Positions 29,132 to 38,379 of a DNA stretch of 50,426 bases are shown here, one piece after another. The stretch covers positions 1 through 50,426 of the forward strand of contig SPVA01000047.1 of the NCBI GenBank assembly GCA_013530545.1. Direction: 5' to 3'. Below the pieces are notes generated by a model. It was not told where the DNA came from, did no database searches, and saw only the letters and a list, made by a program, of their open reading frames with translations. A program made the translations under genes and the position numbers. The stretch is from Acinetobacter lwoffii (GTDB lineage: Bacteria; Pseudomonadota; Gammaproteobacteria; Pseudomonadales; Moraxellaceae). Position 1 is the first letter of the stretch, and each line of letters opens with the position of its first letter.

Positions 29132-31905
29132 TCTATGCACTCCGTCTGGCAGGCCTTAATCAGGCCTCTAATTTCTGGCAAACACGAACCGCAATTTCCT
29201 CCGGCTTTTAGACATGCAGTCACCTGTTTTTCATGCGTGATATTTTTATCTTTAATGGTTTGAATAATTCGGTTCTTGCCGACCTTAAAACAGCTACAGA
29301 CCAATGCTCCTTCACTATTTCCCATCGACATGGCCTGACCTGCCAGCAATGCTTTACGATGTAATGCACTCAGACGTTCACGTCTAAACAGGCCAGCCAC
29401 CCAGTCACGATCTGGCAATAATGCCGCCGGTGCGATATAAAAACTGGCAATTAACTGGCCATCCTGAAGAACCACACTATGACTGATATGCGCCGTTTGA
29501 TCTTCGAGATTCAGCCATTCAAAACTTTCATCATCAAAGGCTAACAGGCTCTTGATCTGCCCGGTGATATCAGAAAAACGGCGCCGGTCTGCCAGTTCAT
29601 ACCGGATGGCCTGAGTGGTTTGAATTTTGCTCCACCACACCGTATTTTCAATCATGGTCTGGATCTGTTGTTCAAAGCCTTCCCGTACATACAGCACGCC
29701 CTGCAACTGGGTATAAAATGGCTGGATCATCACCGGAGTATGTTTAAATTCTGGCTCACCAGAAATCGGGTCAACTACAGGATTCACCACTTTGCCAATC
29801 CGCGCATCTGAGGCAAACTGGTCGTTCCAGTGAATCGGTGCAAAAATCTGGCCACGTCGCATATTTTGTGAAAATTGCACACGGAGCACACAACTTCCCC
29901 AAGCGGATTTCACCTCGACCAGCTCGGCATCTTTCAGGCCATATTTCAGCGCATCGTGCGGATGCAGCTCACAATAAGGCTCGGCACGATGCTGGGATAA
30001 ACTGGCAGATAATCCGGTACGGCTCATGGTGTGCCATTGATCGCGAATCCGTCCGGTATTCAGGATCAGAGGATATTCAGCAGAAATAGCATGTACCGGA
30101 TCGGCTGCAACTGTCGGCACCAATCTGGCTTTGCCATCTGCATGGCTAAACTGGCCTTGGCTAAATAGTTGACCAACCTGATGAACTTCTTGCTTATCCC
30201 AGACCGGCCACTGGATCGGTGTTAGATTCTGATATTCAGCAAAACTGAGATGAGTTAAACCTTGCAGATTGAAATAGCGGAAATTAGGGGTATCTTCACG
30301 TTGCGAAAGCGAACTATTCTGATAAGCAGATAAACGGGCATGTTCCAGAAAAATGTCATGGCTATTATTAAAGTCAAAACCGCTAAAATCCAAGACCTTG
30401 GCCACTCGGGAAATGGCCCACCAGTCTGCTTTGGCTTCACCCGGAGCCGGCAAAAAAGCCTTTTGCCGTGAAATACGTCGCTCCGAATTGGTGACTGTGC
30501 CATCTTTTTCGCCCCAACCCAGTGCCGGCAACAGTACATCGGCATATTGCGTAGTATCGGTGTCGAGACAAATATCGGAAACCACCACAAATTCACACTG
30601 TTCCAAGGCGCGTTTAACCTGATCTGCATCGGGCAAACTCACGATCGGATTGGTGGCAATAATCCAGATGGCCTTGATTTTCCCGCTTTCCACCGCTTGA
30701 AATAAATCTACTGCTTTTAATCCGGGCTGCCGCGCGATGACCGGGCTTTGCCAGAAATCTTGCACCAGTTGCTGATGCTGCAGATTGTCTAAATCCAGAT
30801 GACTGGCCAGCATATTGGCCAGCCCACCGACTTCCCGTCCGCCCATCGCATTCGGTTGTCCAGTCATGGAAAAAGGTGCCGAACCGGGTTTGCCTATTTT
30901 CCCTGTCAATAAATGACAGTTGATAATGCTATTGGCCTTGTCTACGCCTTGAGAGGATTGGTTTACACCCATGGAAAACAGGCTCATAATTTTTTCGGTC
31001 TGGGCAAATTTCTGAAAAAATAAGGTTAATTTTTCAATAGCAATACCAGTACGCTTTGCCACGCTTTCAATCGATAACTCTGTCGAGCTGCTGGCAAGCG
31101 CTTGCTCCAGACCTTGAGTATGTTGGGTAACAAAATCCAGATCAGCATGGCCATTTTGCTGAAGATATTGCAACAAGCCATTAAACAGCGCGACATCCTG
31201 ACCTGGTAAAATGGGTAAGTGTAAATCTGCCGCTTCACAGGTTGCAGTAAAGCGTGGATCAATCACTACCACAAATAAATCCCGCTCTTCCTTGGCTTTC
31301 ATGATGCGCTGATATAGCACCGGATGGCACCAGGCGGTATTGGAACCGACCAGAACCACCATTTCTGTCTGCTCAAAATCTGTGTAGCTGGCCGGCACCA
31401 GATCTTCGCCAAAAGCTCGTTTATGTGCTGCCACAGCAGATGACATGCACAGTCTTGAATTGGTATCAATATTGGCAGTACCGAGATAGCCTTTTACAAA
31501 CTTGTTCACCACATAATAGTCTTCAGTTAAAAGCTGGCCAGAGACATAAAAGGCGATGCTGTCGCGCCCATACTGATCAATACATTGCTGAAATTTATTG
31601 GCAATACTTGAAATGGCATGATCCCAAGTGCTTATTTGCCGCTGTTCTTTTCGACCTGTCATCGGATGCAGAAGCCGGGTTTTTAAGCCAAGTGTATCGG
31701 CGAGATGACTGCCTTTAATACACAACTTGCCCAAGTTCGCCGGATGCTGAACATCGCCTTCAACCTGAACCTTTTCACCCATAGGGGTTTGGCTTACGTG
31801 CGCGATGACGCCACAGCCTACTCCACAATAAGGACAGGTCGTCTGAACGGTTTTTATTTGGGATTCAGTAGAGCTATGTAGTTCCATAACCGGAATACTA
31901 TTCAT
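29128..31905 (-). CDS. nasA: Assimilatory nitrate reductase catalytic subunit
   Basis: This cytoplasmic molybdenum enzyme reduces nitrate to nitrite. The 925-residue protein opens with the 4Fe-4S motif TCPYCGVGCGV and continues through the molybdopterin oxidoreductase domains (ILTLIMT-type folds to about residue 600) and the dinucleotide-binding domain to about 730. It ends in a BFD-like 2Fe-2S domain (CSCFKVGKNRI, then GGNCGSCLPE), as in Klebsiella-type NasA. AAGGAG precedes the ATG. Electrons likely come from the NirD-FAD protein encoded just upstream. It overlaps mobA. Confidence 0.94.
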   Translation of the reverse strand: MNSIPVMELHSSTESQIKTVQTTCPYCGVGCGVIAHVSQTPMGEKVQVEGDVQHPANLGKLCIKGSHLADTLGLKTRLLHPMTGRKEQRQISTWDHAISSIANKFQQCIDQYGRDSIAFYVSGQLLTEDYYVVNKFVKGYLGTANIDTNSRLCMSSAVAAHKRAFGEDLVPASYTDFEQTEMVVLVGSNTAWCHPVLYQRIMKAKEERDLFVVVIDPRFTATCEAADLHLPILPGQDVALFNGLLQYLQQNGHADLDFVTQHTQGLEQALASSSTELSIESVAKRTGIAIEKLTLFFQKFAQTEKIMSLFSMGVNQSSQGVDKANSIINCHLLTGKIGKPGSAPFSMTGQPNAMGGREVGGLANMLASHLDLDNLQHQQLVQDFWQSPVIARQPGLKAVDLFQAVESGKIKAIWIIATNPIVSLPDADQVKRALEQCEFVVVSDICLDTDTTQYADVLLPALGWGEKDGTVTNSERRISRQKAFLPAPGEAKADWWAISRVAKVLDFSGFDFNNSHDIFLEHARLSAYQNSSLSQREDTPNFRYFNLQGLTHLSFAEYQNLTPIQWPVWDKQEVHQVGQLFSQGQFSHADGKARLVPTVAADPVHAISAEYPLILNTGRIRDQWHTMSRTGLSASLSQHRAEPYCELHPHDALKYGLKDAELVEVKSAWGSCVLRVQFSQNMRRGQIFAPIHWNDQFASDARIGKVVNPVVDPISGEPEFKHTPVMIQPFYTQLQGVLYVREGFEQQIQTMIENTVWWSKIQTTQAIRYELADRRRFSDITGQIKSLLAFDDESFEWLNLEDQTAHISHSVVLQDGQLIASFYIAPAALLPDRDWVAGLFRRERLSALHRKALLAGQAMSMGNSEGALVCSCFKVGKNRIIQTIKDKNITHEKQVTACLKAGGNCGSCLPEIRGLIKACQTECIE

Positions 31906-32009
31906 TGCTGCTGCGCTCCTTAATCATCCAAATTCACTTGTTTCACCAAATCTCTGATCTCTAGCTTTTACAGGTTTGATTTAAATTTTTTCTATGTCTC
32001 AAAAGCTTT

Positions 32010-32080
32010 AATCCTCCCCCTCCCTCCTTTAATAAAGGAGGGAGGTTCCCCTCTTTGGAAAAGAGGGGTTGAGGAAGATT
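32010..32080. repeat. Palindromic intergenic repeat with two hairpins
   Basis: A 71-base element: outer arms AATCcTCC and GGAaGATT enclose a perfect 13-bp hairpin (32019-32045) and an 8-bp hairpin (32048-32068). The CCTCCCTCCTTTA and CCCCTCTT stems resemble the dispersed palindromic repeats common between Acinetobacter genes. It sits between the nirD fusion and nasA, within the operon, and may tune mRNA stability or end part of the transcripts. Confidence 0.7.
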
Positions 32081-32087
32081 GATCCGA

Positions 32088-33698
32088 TTACCCTGCCTTT
32101 TTTAATGCAAAATCCCGACCAAAAAGCAGTTTGCTGCGGATCTTACTAATTGGTGTCTGGTCCGCAATCAGTTCTGCATACCAAGCCCCATCTTCGGTAT
32201 CGCCAAATAGCACCGCACCAATGACCTTGTCCTGCTGGATGATGATCCGTTTATAAATCTGACGCTTCTCATCATTCAGCACGATATCTTCAAAATCATC
32301 CTGAGGTTCAAAATTACCTGCCGAGAATACGTCACATCCGCTGACCTTCAGTTGGGTCGGAACAGTCGGTGCCTTAAAGGTCAGTCGGCCATGTTCAGCC
32401 AGATGCGTCGCACAGATAAAGGCCTGTCCCCATAATGGCTCAACCAATCCAAAGGTCTGGCCACGATGCTCAATACATTCACCAACGGCATAGATACTCG
32501 GATCATAGGTCTGCATGGTGTCATTCACCAGCACGCCGCGGTTACAGCGTAAGCCAGCCTGTTCAGCCAAAGTTTTATTTGGTCGAATCCCGACGGCGAA
32601 GACCACCAAATCGGCATCCAGCATTGTCCCGTCTTTTAGCCGCAGTTGAGTCACGCGACCATCAATACCGATCAGCTCTTCGGTGTTGGCTTCGGTGATG
32701 ATCCGGATACCTTTATCTTCAATTGATTTTTTCAGCATTTGACTGGCTTTCATATCCAGCTGACGATCCATAATACGGTCCATCAGATGAAGCACAATCA
32801 CATTCATTCCCTGCTGCTTCAGCCCATAAGCTGCTTCCAGTCCCAGCAGACCGCCCCCAATCACGACGGCGTTTTGCTTGGTTTTGCAGTAATCCAGCAT
32901 GCGGTTAACATCCTGAATATCCCGAAAGCTAATCACGCCTTCAAGTTCAACACCCGGAATTGGCGGTACAAAGGGTTTGGAACCGGTCGCGAGGATCAGA
33001 CGGTCATAAGCAACGACTTCGCCTTTTTGGGTATGAACCTGCTTACGTGAACGGTCGATAGAGCTGGCAGCATCTCCAGCAATGAATCGAATGCCTTTTT
33101 CGGCATACCAGTCAGCTGAATGCAGCATAATTTCGGTAAAGCTTTTTTCACCAGACAATACCGGTGATAACATGATCCGGTTGTAATTGCCCCACGGTTC
33201 TTCCCCAATCACGGTAATGTCATAACGATCTGGCGCCATATCCAGCAAGTCTTCCAGACAGCGCATACCCGCCAGTCCATTCCCGACCAGTACCAGTTTT
33301 AAGCGCTCTGTGTTTTGACCATTACTGGAAATATAGGTCTTTTGTGGAGTTGGACTCACCAGAACTTTGCCATTTTCAATTCGGGTTGGAAATACCAGTA
33401 ATTTCTGGTCTTGTTCTTCCAGACAACGGCCGGTCACCAGACTGAAATGCTGCTTGTAAATGGGGGATGCGACTACACGCTCACCTTGCAGATCACCCAG
33501 AATGCCACGTGCTATGACATTGGCCAGACTAAAAGGATCCTGATTGCTGAGTGCATAAACCCGCTGTTCCTGACCCACGCGAAAAATTGCAATCTGCTGA
33601 TCTTCAATCAAGGCTGCAACACCGGTATTCGGGGTGATCTCATCCAGATGACAGACTTCGTACCAGTTCAGTTCGTTCATGTCTTTTAAAATTGTCAT
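32088..33698 (-). CDS. nirD: NirD-type Rieske-like domain fused to an FAD/NAD(P) reductase
   Basis: The 536-residue fusion begins with a NirD-like nitrite reductase small-subunit domain (about residues 8-112). A pyridine-nucleotide-disulfide oxidoreductase follows, with FAD motif LVLVGNGLAGMRCLEDL and NAD motif AVVIGGGLLGLEAAYGL, then the C-terminal rubredoxin-reductase-like domain. Stand-alone NirD is about 110 residues, and separate FAD proteins (NasB/NasC) feed nitrate reductase elsewhere. The fusion may therefore serve both NirB and NasA. The start at 33698 has GGGAG 7 bases upstream; an ATG six bases earlier is too close to it. No Rieske Cys/His pairs are visible in the NirD part, as is usual for NirD. 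Confidence 0.88.
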   Translation of the reverse strand: MTILKDMNELNWYEVCHLDEITPNTGVAALIEDQQIAIFRVGQEQRVYALSNQDPFSLANVIARGILGDLQGERVVASPIYKQHFSLVTGRCLEEQDQKLLVFPTRIENGKVLVSPTPQKTYISSNGQNTERLKLVLVGNGLAGMRCLEDLLDMAPDRYDITVIGEEPWGNYNRIMLSPVLSGEKSFTEIMLHSADWYAEKGIRFIAGDAASSIDRSRKQVHTQKGEVVAYDRLILATGSKPFVPPIPGVELEGVISFRDIQDVNRMLDYCKTKQNAVVIGGGLLGLEAAYGLKQQGMNVIVLHLMDRIMDRQLDMKASQMLKKSIEDKGIRIITEANTEELIGIDGRVTQLRLKDGTMLDADLVVFAVGIRPNKTLAEQAGLRCNRGVLVNDTMQTYDPSIYAVGECIEHRGQTFGLVEPLWGQAFICATHLAEHGRLTFKAPTVPTQLKVSGCDVFSAGNFEPQDDFEDIVLNDEKRQIYKRIIIQQDKVIGAVLFGDTEDGAWYAELIADQTPISKIRSKLLFGRDFALKKAG

Positions 33699-33722
33699 TT
33701 TCATTCTCCCTGACTATGGTGT

Positions 33723-36269
33723 TTAGGCTTCAACCACTGGAATACGGTTTAAATCACGTTCAGCTTCTGTCTTTGGACGAATCTGGCCACGTACAGGCGC
33801 AAACTGAATATGTGGGTCATTCTGCTCGGCTGCTTTGGCATTGATAAAAGTCTTAAAACGTTTGCGTACTTCAGGATCTTCAATCGCGCTGCGCCATTCA
33901 TCCTGATAAGTGCCAATCACATGCTGCATACGGCTTTCCAGTTCAGTAGCAATGCCGAGCGAATCATGCACAATGACATCTTTGAGATAGTCCAGCCCGC
34001 CTTCCATATTGTCACGCCATACGCTGGTGCGCTGCAGACGGTCCGCCGTCTGGATATAGAACATAAAGAAGCGGTCGATATATTTGATTAGGGTGGAAGT
34101 ATCCAGATCAGAGGCGAGCAGTTCAGCATGGCGCGGTTTCATGCCGCCATTGCCGCATACATATAGATTCCAGCCTTTTTCCGTGGCAATGACACCGACA
34201 TCCTTGCTCTGTGCTTCTGCACATTCACGGGTACAGCCGGATACTGCCATTTTAGTTTTATGTGGTGAACGCAGGCCTTTATAACGGTTCTCCAGGAAAA
34301 TTGCCAAGCCGACAGAATCATCGACCCCGAAACGGCACCAAGTGCTGCCCACGCAAGATTTCACCGTACGTAAAGATTTGCCGTAGGCATGTCCGGACTC
34401 GAAACCGGCATTAATCAGCTTTTCCCAGATTTCAGGCAGTTGATGTACCTGCGCACCAAACATGTCAATTCGTTGTCCGCCCGTGATTTTGGTATATAGA
34501 CCATAATCTTTGGCGATCTGACCGATGGTAATCAGACCATCCGGGGTAATCTCGCCGCCTGCCACACGTGGCACAATCGAATAGGAACCATCTTTCTGGA
34601 TATTGCCGAGGTAGTAGTCGTTGCTATCCTGCAAACCGGCATGACTTGGTTTCAGAACAAAATCATTCCAGCAGGATGCCAGAATATTGGCTACAGTCGG
34701 TTTGCAGATATCACAGCCCATGCCGTGCCCATGTTGCTGAATCAGGTCAGAGAATGTCTTGATTTCATGCACGCGTACCAGGTGATACAGTTCCTGACGT
34801 GAATAGGCAAAGTGTTCGCACAGGTGATTGTTCACCGTGACACCCTGACGCTGTAATTCAGATTTGAGAACCTGCGTTACCAGTGGCGCACAGCCACCGC
34901 ACGCTGTTGCAGCCTGCGTGCATTTTTTCAATGCACCCAATGAAGTTGCACCGCCATCAATGGCTGAACAGATATCAGCTTTGGAAACGTTATTACATGA
35001 ACAGATGGTCGCACTGTCAGGCAATAAATCGATGCCACTGCCACCTGATTTGGAGGTTGACTGATCAAAGCCCGGCATGATCAGGCTTTCCGGTTGCTCC
35101 GGTACAGCCAGACCATTTAGCATCATTTGCAGGAGATCACTATATTCTTTGGCACAGCCCACCAGCACCGCGCCCAGCAGCTTGGTCTTGTCTGCTGACA
35201 CCACGATTTTTTTATAAACCTGCGCGGCTTCATCAGCATAGAAATAGCTCAAGGCACCTGGTGACATGGCGTGTGCATCACCAATAGAAGCGACATCCAC
35301 GCCCATCAGTTTGAGCTTGGTACTCATGTCCGCACCAGCGAATGCATGACTTTCTTGGCCTAGGACATGTTTTGCCGCGATCCGCGCCATGTCATAGCCT
35401 GGTGCAACCAGACCATAAATTTTATTGTCCCAAAGTGCACATTCACCAATGGCATAAATGTCCGGATGTGAGGTCTGGCAATAATCATTAATGATGATGC
35501 CGCCACGCTCACCAATCAGTAAACCACTTTGGCGCGCCAGTTCATCACGCGGACGAATGCCGGCCGAGAACAGGATGATATCGGTTTCAAGCACCGAACC
35601 GTCTCCGAACTTCATTACATGCTGAGTGCTGTCACCATCTTCAATACTTGACGTGGCCTTTTGAGTATGTACCTTGACACCAAGGTCTTCAATTTTAGAG
35701 CGCAGTACCCGGCCGCCCAGATCATCAATCTGCACCGCCATCAGACGCGGAGCAAATTCTACGACATGGGTTTCCAGATTCAGATCTCGCAGGGCTTTCG
35801 CTGCTTCCAGCCCTAGCAAGCCGCCGCCAATCACTACGCCAGTTTTGGCATTCAGACTGGCTGCACGAATGGCATCCAGATCTTCAATGGTACGATAAAC
35901 AAAGCAATTCTGACGGTCATTGCCCGGGATTGGTGGCACAAAGGCATAAGAACCGGTAGCGAGAATCAACTTGTCAAAACTCAGCACATCACCCTGGCTG
36001 GTGGTGACGGTTTTATGGAGCTGATCAATTTCAACCGCTTTAGTATTAAGTCGCAAATCAATGCCATAAGCATCGGCAAAATCACTACGACACAGACTCA
36101 GATCCTTGACCGACTTGCCGCTGAAATATTCGGTCAAATGTACCCGGTCATAAGCTAAATGTGGCTCTTCTGCCAAAATGGTCAGCTCAATGTCATCACC
36201 GGTCTGTTCCAGTACAGATTCGATGAATTTATGCCCCACCATGCCATGCCCAATCATGAGAATTTTCAT
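33723..36269 (-). CDS. nirB: NAD(P)H nitrite reductase large subunit
   Basis: NirB reduces nitrite to ammonia in the cytoplasm. In order, the 848-residue protein has FAD and NAD domains (MKILMIGHGMVGHKF; VVIGGGLLGLEAAKAL) and a BFD 2Fe-2S domain (ATICSCNNVSKADIC). The siroheme/4Fe-4S domain follows, with its cysteines in KSCVGSTWCRFG and VSGCTRECAEAQ. The ATG at 36269 has GGAG at proper spacing; the frame extends six codons upstream without support. It heads nirB-nirD-nasA-mobA behind a sigma-54 promoter and ANTAR leader. Confidence 0.95.
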   Translation of the reverse strand: MKILMIGHGMVGHKFIESVLEQTGDDIELTILAEEPHLAYDRVHLTEYFSGKSVKDLSLCRSDFADAYGIDLRLNTKAVEIDQLHKTVTTSQGDVLSFDKLILATGSYAFVPPIPGNDRQNCFVYRTIEDLDAIRAASLNAKTGVVIGGGLLGLEAAKALRDLNLETHVVEFAPRLMAVQIDDLGGRVLRSKIEDLGVKVHTQKATSSIEDGDSTQHVMKFGDGSVLETDIILFSAGIRPRDELARQSGLLIGERGGIIINDYCQTSHPDIYAIGECALWDNKIYGLVAPGYDMARIAAKHVLGQESHAFAGADMSTKLKLMGVDVASIGDAHAMSPGALSYFYADEAAQVYKKIVVSADKTKLLGAVLVGCAKEYSDLLQMMLNGLAVPEQPESLIMPGFDQSTSKSGGSGIDLLPDSATICSCNNVSKADICSAIDGGATSLGALKKCTQAATACGGCAPLVTQVLKSELQRQGVTVNNHLCEHFAYSRQELYHLVRVHEIKTFSDLIQQHGHGMGCDICKPTVANILASCWNDFVLKPSHAGLQDSNDYYLGNIQKDGSYSIVPRVAGGEITPDGLITIGQIAKDYGLYTKITGGQRIDMFGAQVHQLPEIWEKLINAGFESGHAYGKSLRTVKSCVGSTWCRFGVDDSVGLAIFLENRYKGLRSPHKTKMAVSGCTRECAEAQSKDVGVIATEKGWNLYVCGNGGMKPRHAELLASDLDTSTLIKYIDRFFMFYIQTADRLQRTSVWRDNMEGGLDYLKDVIVHDSLGIATELESRMQHVIGTYQDEWRSAIEDPEVRKRFKTFINAKAAEQNDPHIQFAPVRGQIRPKTEAERDLNRIPVVEA

Positions 36270-36443
36270 ATCTGCACTCCAAGCCACATATCAAGTCTAG
36301 GCATTGATATGTCTGCTGATTGAATATGTTGTAAAGACCGCGTCCTGGCTGCTTGTCTTGCTGGACGAAAGGTTGTAACGCTGATGCGTTTTGTATTGCT
36401 GAACAACTGACCATGTCATTTATCCTGTGCTGAACGAAACTTC

Positions 36444-36521
36444 AATCACACTCCTTGAGAGTGCGATTACGATCAGAACGGACATCGTTGGCCGTTGTTA
36501 GTATTGAAAGTCATCTTTGAC
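36444..36521 (-). promoter_or_regulatory. ANTAR-target leader of the nirB operon
   Basis: Minus strand. P1 (36521-36510) is GTC-AAAGAT-GAC. P2 (36495-36478) is ACGG-CC-AACGAT-GT-CCGT. Both hexaloops have A1 and G4, though the P1 stem is short. A 10-bp hairpin with one G-T pair follows (36468-36444, AATCGCACTC with GAGTGTGATT), a possible weak terminator. It begins right at the start predicted from the sigma-54 promoter. Confidence 0.8.
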
Positions 36522-36532
36522 GATTTAATAAA

Positions 36533-36549
36533 AGCATAAATCGTGCCAA
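36533..36549 (-). promoter_or_regulatory. Sigma-54 promoter of the nirB operon
   Basis: TTGGCACGATTTATGCT on the minus strand: perfect TGGCAC at -24, TGC at -12, GG-N10-GC spacing. Predicted start near 36522. Confidence 0.88.
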
Positions 36550-36626
36550 CTTTTATTAAAGTAGAAACGCCTAATTAACGACAAATCATCCAGCCAGATG
36601 CTTCATTTTGAGCACTTGACGGCTGT

Positions 36627-36644
36627 TGCACCTTAAGTTGTGCA
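36627..36644. promoter_or_regulatory. NtrC-like inverted repeat between nirB and nasT
   Basis: TGCAC-N8-GTGCA lies about 80 bases upstream of the nirB -24 box and about 43 upstream of the nasT one. It resembles the NtrC site TGCACC-N5-GGTGCA but the spacer is one base longer. Candidate enhancer shared by the two sigma-54 promoters. Confidence 0.4.
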
Positions 36645-36685
36645 CTAAATTGAATACATCAGCGGACTTTTATGCACCAAATTAA

Positions 36686-36702
36686 TGGCATGTTTTTTGC
36701 TT
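36686..36702 (+). promoter_or_regulatory. Sigma-54 promoter of nasT-nasS
   Basis: ATGGCATGTTTTTTGCT: TGGCAT at -24, TTGCT at -12, GG-N10-GC spacing. Predicted start near 36712, 35 bases before the nasT ATG. Confidence 0.82.
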
Positions 36703-36746
36703 TATTCGTGCTTGAATATTCCTTAGGCCTTACTTGAAAATATTCC

Positions 36747-37325
36747 ATGTCCAAATTACGAATAGCTCTTATTGATGATGATCTGGAGCGCGCTCAATTT
36801 ATCCAGGAATCCCTGCTTTTACATGATTTTCAGGTGGTGGCCTGTCTCATCCTGAATGACCTGAATATGGTGCATGTCAAAGGCATTCATGCCGATGTGA
36901 TTCTGCTGAATATGGATCATCCACATCGGGATATTATTGAAAGCTGCGTCAGCCAATATGAACTTCCGACGGTCCTGTTTACCCAGAACTCCAATAAAGA
37001 CACCATCAAGAGTGCAATAGATGCCGGAATCACGGCTTATATTGTTGATGGTATTGATCCCACCAAATTGGAAAGCATTCTGGAAATTTCCATTGAGCAG
37101 TTTCGTAAGCATAAAAAGCTGCTCGATGATTTAAAAGAAACCCAGGACAAGCTGACTGATCGTAAAGATATTGATAAAGCCAAAGCCCTGCTGATTCAGC
37201 TGCATGCCCTAACCGAAGAGCAAGCCTTTGCTTTATTACGTAAAAATGCCATGAGTCACCGGATTACCATTGGTGAAATGGCCAGACGCTTGCTGGATGC
37301 ACAGAAGCTGTTATTGGGCCAATAA
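36747..37325 (+). CDS. nasT: NasT antitermination protein (receiver-ANTAR)
   Basis: NasT binds leader RNA hairpins and prevents termination so nitrate-assimilation genes are transcribed. The 192-residue protein has a receiver-like domain (about residues 1-120) and an ANTAR RNA-binding domain (about 125-188; DRKDIDKAKALLIQLHALTE, then AFALLRKNAMSHRITIGEMA). The expected phosphoacceptor Asp appears replaced by Asn (DVILLNMD). That fits control by NasS binding rather than by phosphorylation. The start has only a weak ribosome site. nasS follows 10 bases later. Three matching RNA targets lie in this window. Confidence 0.93.
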   Translation: MSKLRIALIDDDLERAQFIQESLLLHDFQVVACLILNDLNMVHVKGIHADVILLNMDHPHRDIIESCVSQYELPTVLFTQNSNKDTIKSAIDAGITAYIVDGIDPTKLESILEISIEQFRKHKKLLDDLKETQDKLTDRKDIDKAKALLIQLHALTEEQAFALLRKNAMSHRITIGEMARRLLDAQKLLLGQ

Positions 37326-37335
37326 GGAAAAGCAT

Positions 37336-38316
37336 ATGTCTACATTAGAAAAAACCGAACTCAATATTGGCTATATTCCGCTGCTTGACTGTGTTGCCAT
37401 TCTCTGGGCAGAAAAACAGGGCTATTTTGCCGAACAAGGATTAAAAGTGAATCTAATCCGGGAAGCCTCCTGGTCAAGTCTAAGAGACCGTCTGGCCTAT
37501 GGCTTTCTGGATGCAGCGCATTGCCTCTCTGCCATGTTGCCCGCTGCTGCCCTGGGCACAGACCAGTTACAGGTGGCTTTGCAAACCCCTCTAGTACTGA
37601 GCGTGAATCAGGCTTTTATTAGCCTGCGCCAAGATCTGTGCTATGAACTCGGTATCCAGCCTGAGGATGATGAACAAAGCACCTCAAAGAAACTGGTACA
37701 GGCTTTACAACAGAATCATCCCATCAATCTGGCCTATGTGTATAAATATTCGATTCACCATTACTGCTTAAAAGAATGGCTGGCACTGACTGATCCACAA
37801 CTGGCCAAGAATATCCAGCTGATGACGTCTCCACCGCCTTCCATGGTAAAAGGAATTTCAAAACAGGTATTCGATGGCTTTTGCGTGGGAGAACCCTGGA
37901 ATATTCAGGCCAAACTTGAAGGCTATAGTTTTATCGTCGCGGCAAGCCAGAATGTCATTCCAAAAGTTGCCGATAAAGTCGAACAGCATCCATTTACTGT
38001 AGAGGCAGTGGTCAAGGCAGTACAAAAAGCGCAGGATGATTTAAAGCAGCGCAGTGATTTATCAGAAGTATGGGACATGTTAGTCGATTATCAGATTATT
38101 CAGTTTGAATGTTCCGCCCAGCGGCATGTCTATGACTTTTACAAGATCAAGAATATTATCCGGAATTTTGTTGGGAAAAGTGCCCAACCGAAAGTCGATG
38201 ATTTTATCTGGCTCCTGCAGCAGATGCAGAAATGGGAAAATCTTGATCTGTCGATGGAGGATCAGCTACTGATTGCGCAATCCTGTATTTATCAACAAGA
38301 AGCTAGCACTGTTTAA
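37336..38316 (+). CDS. nasS: NasS nitrate/nitrite sensor
   Basis: NasS is related to the nitrate-binding proteins NrtA/CmpA but is cytoplasmic. It sequesters NasT until nitrate or nitrite binds. The 326-residue product has no signal peptide and shows the family features LNIGYIPLLDCVAILWAEKQ, EASWSSLRDRLAYGFLDAAH and GFCVGEPWN. AAGGA precedes the ATG at 37336; the frame extends further upstream inside nasT without support. The order nasT-nasS is the reverse of the more usual nasS-nasT. Confidence 0.92.
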   Translation: MSTLEKTELNIGYIPLLDCVAILWAEKQGYFAEQGLKVNLIREASWSSLRDRLAYGFLDAAHCLSAMLPAAALGTDQLQVALQTPLVLSVNQAFISLRQDLCYELGIQPEDDEQSTSKKLVQALQQNHPINLAYVYKYSIHHYCLKEWLALTDPQLAKNIQLMTSPPPSMVKGISKQVFDGFCVGEPWNIQAKLEGYSFIVAASQNVIPKVADKVEQHPFTVEAVVKAVQKAQDDLKQRSDLSEVWDMLVDYQIIQFECSAQRHVYDFYKIKNIIRNFVGKSAQPKVDDFIWLLQQMQKWENLDLSMEDQLLIAQSCIYQQEASTV

Positions 38317-38334
38317 TACATTATATATTCCCAT

Positions 38335-38365
38335 AAAAAAGACCCGGAAAATTCGGGTCTTTTTT
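38335..38365. terminator. Bidirectional terminator between nasS and mtlD
   Basis: GACCCG pairs with CGGGTC around AAAA-rich loop sequence, flanked by six A's and six T's, so it works for both convergent genes. Confidence 0.88.
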
Positions 38366-38379
38366 ATTTAACTTTTTAT

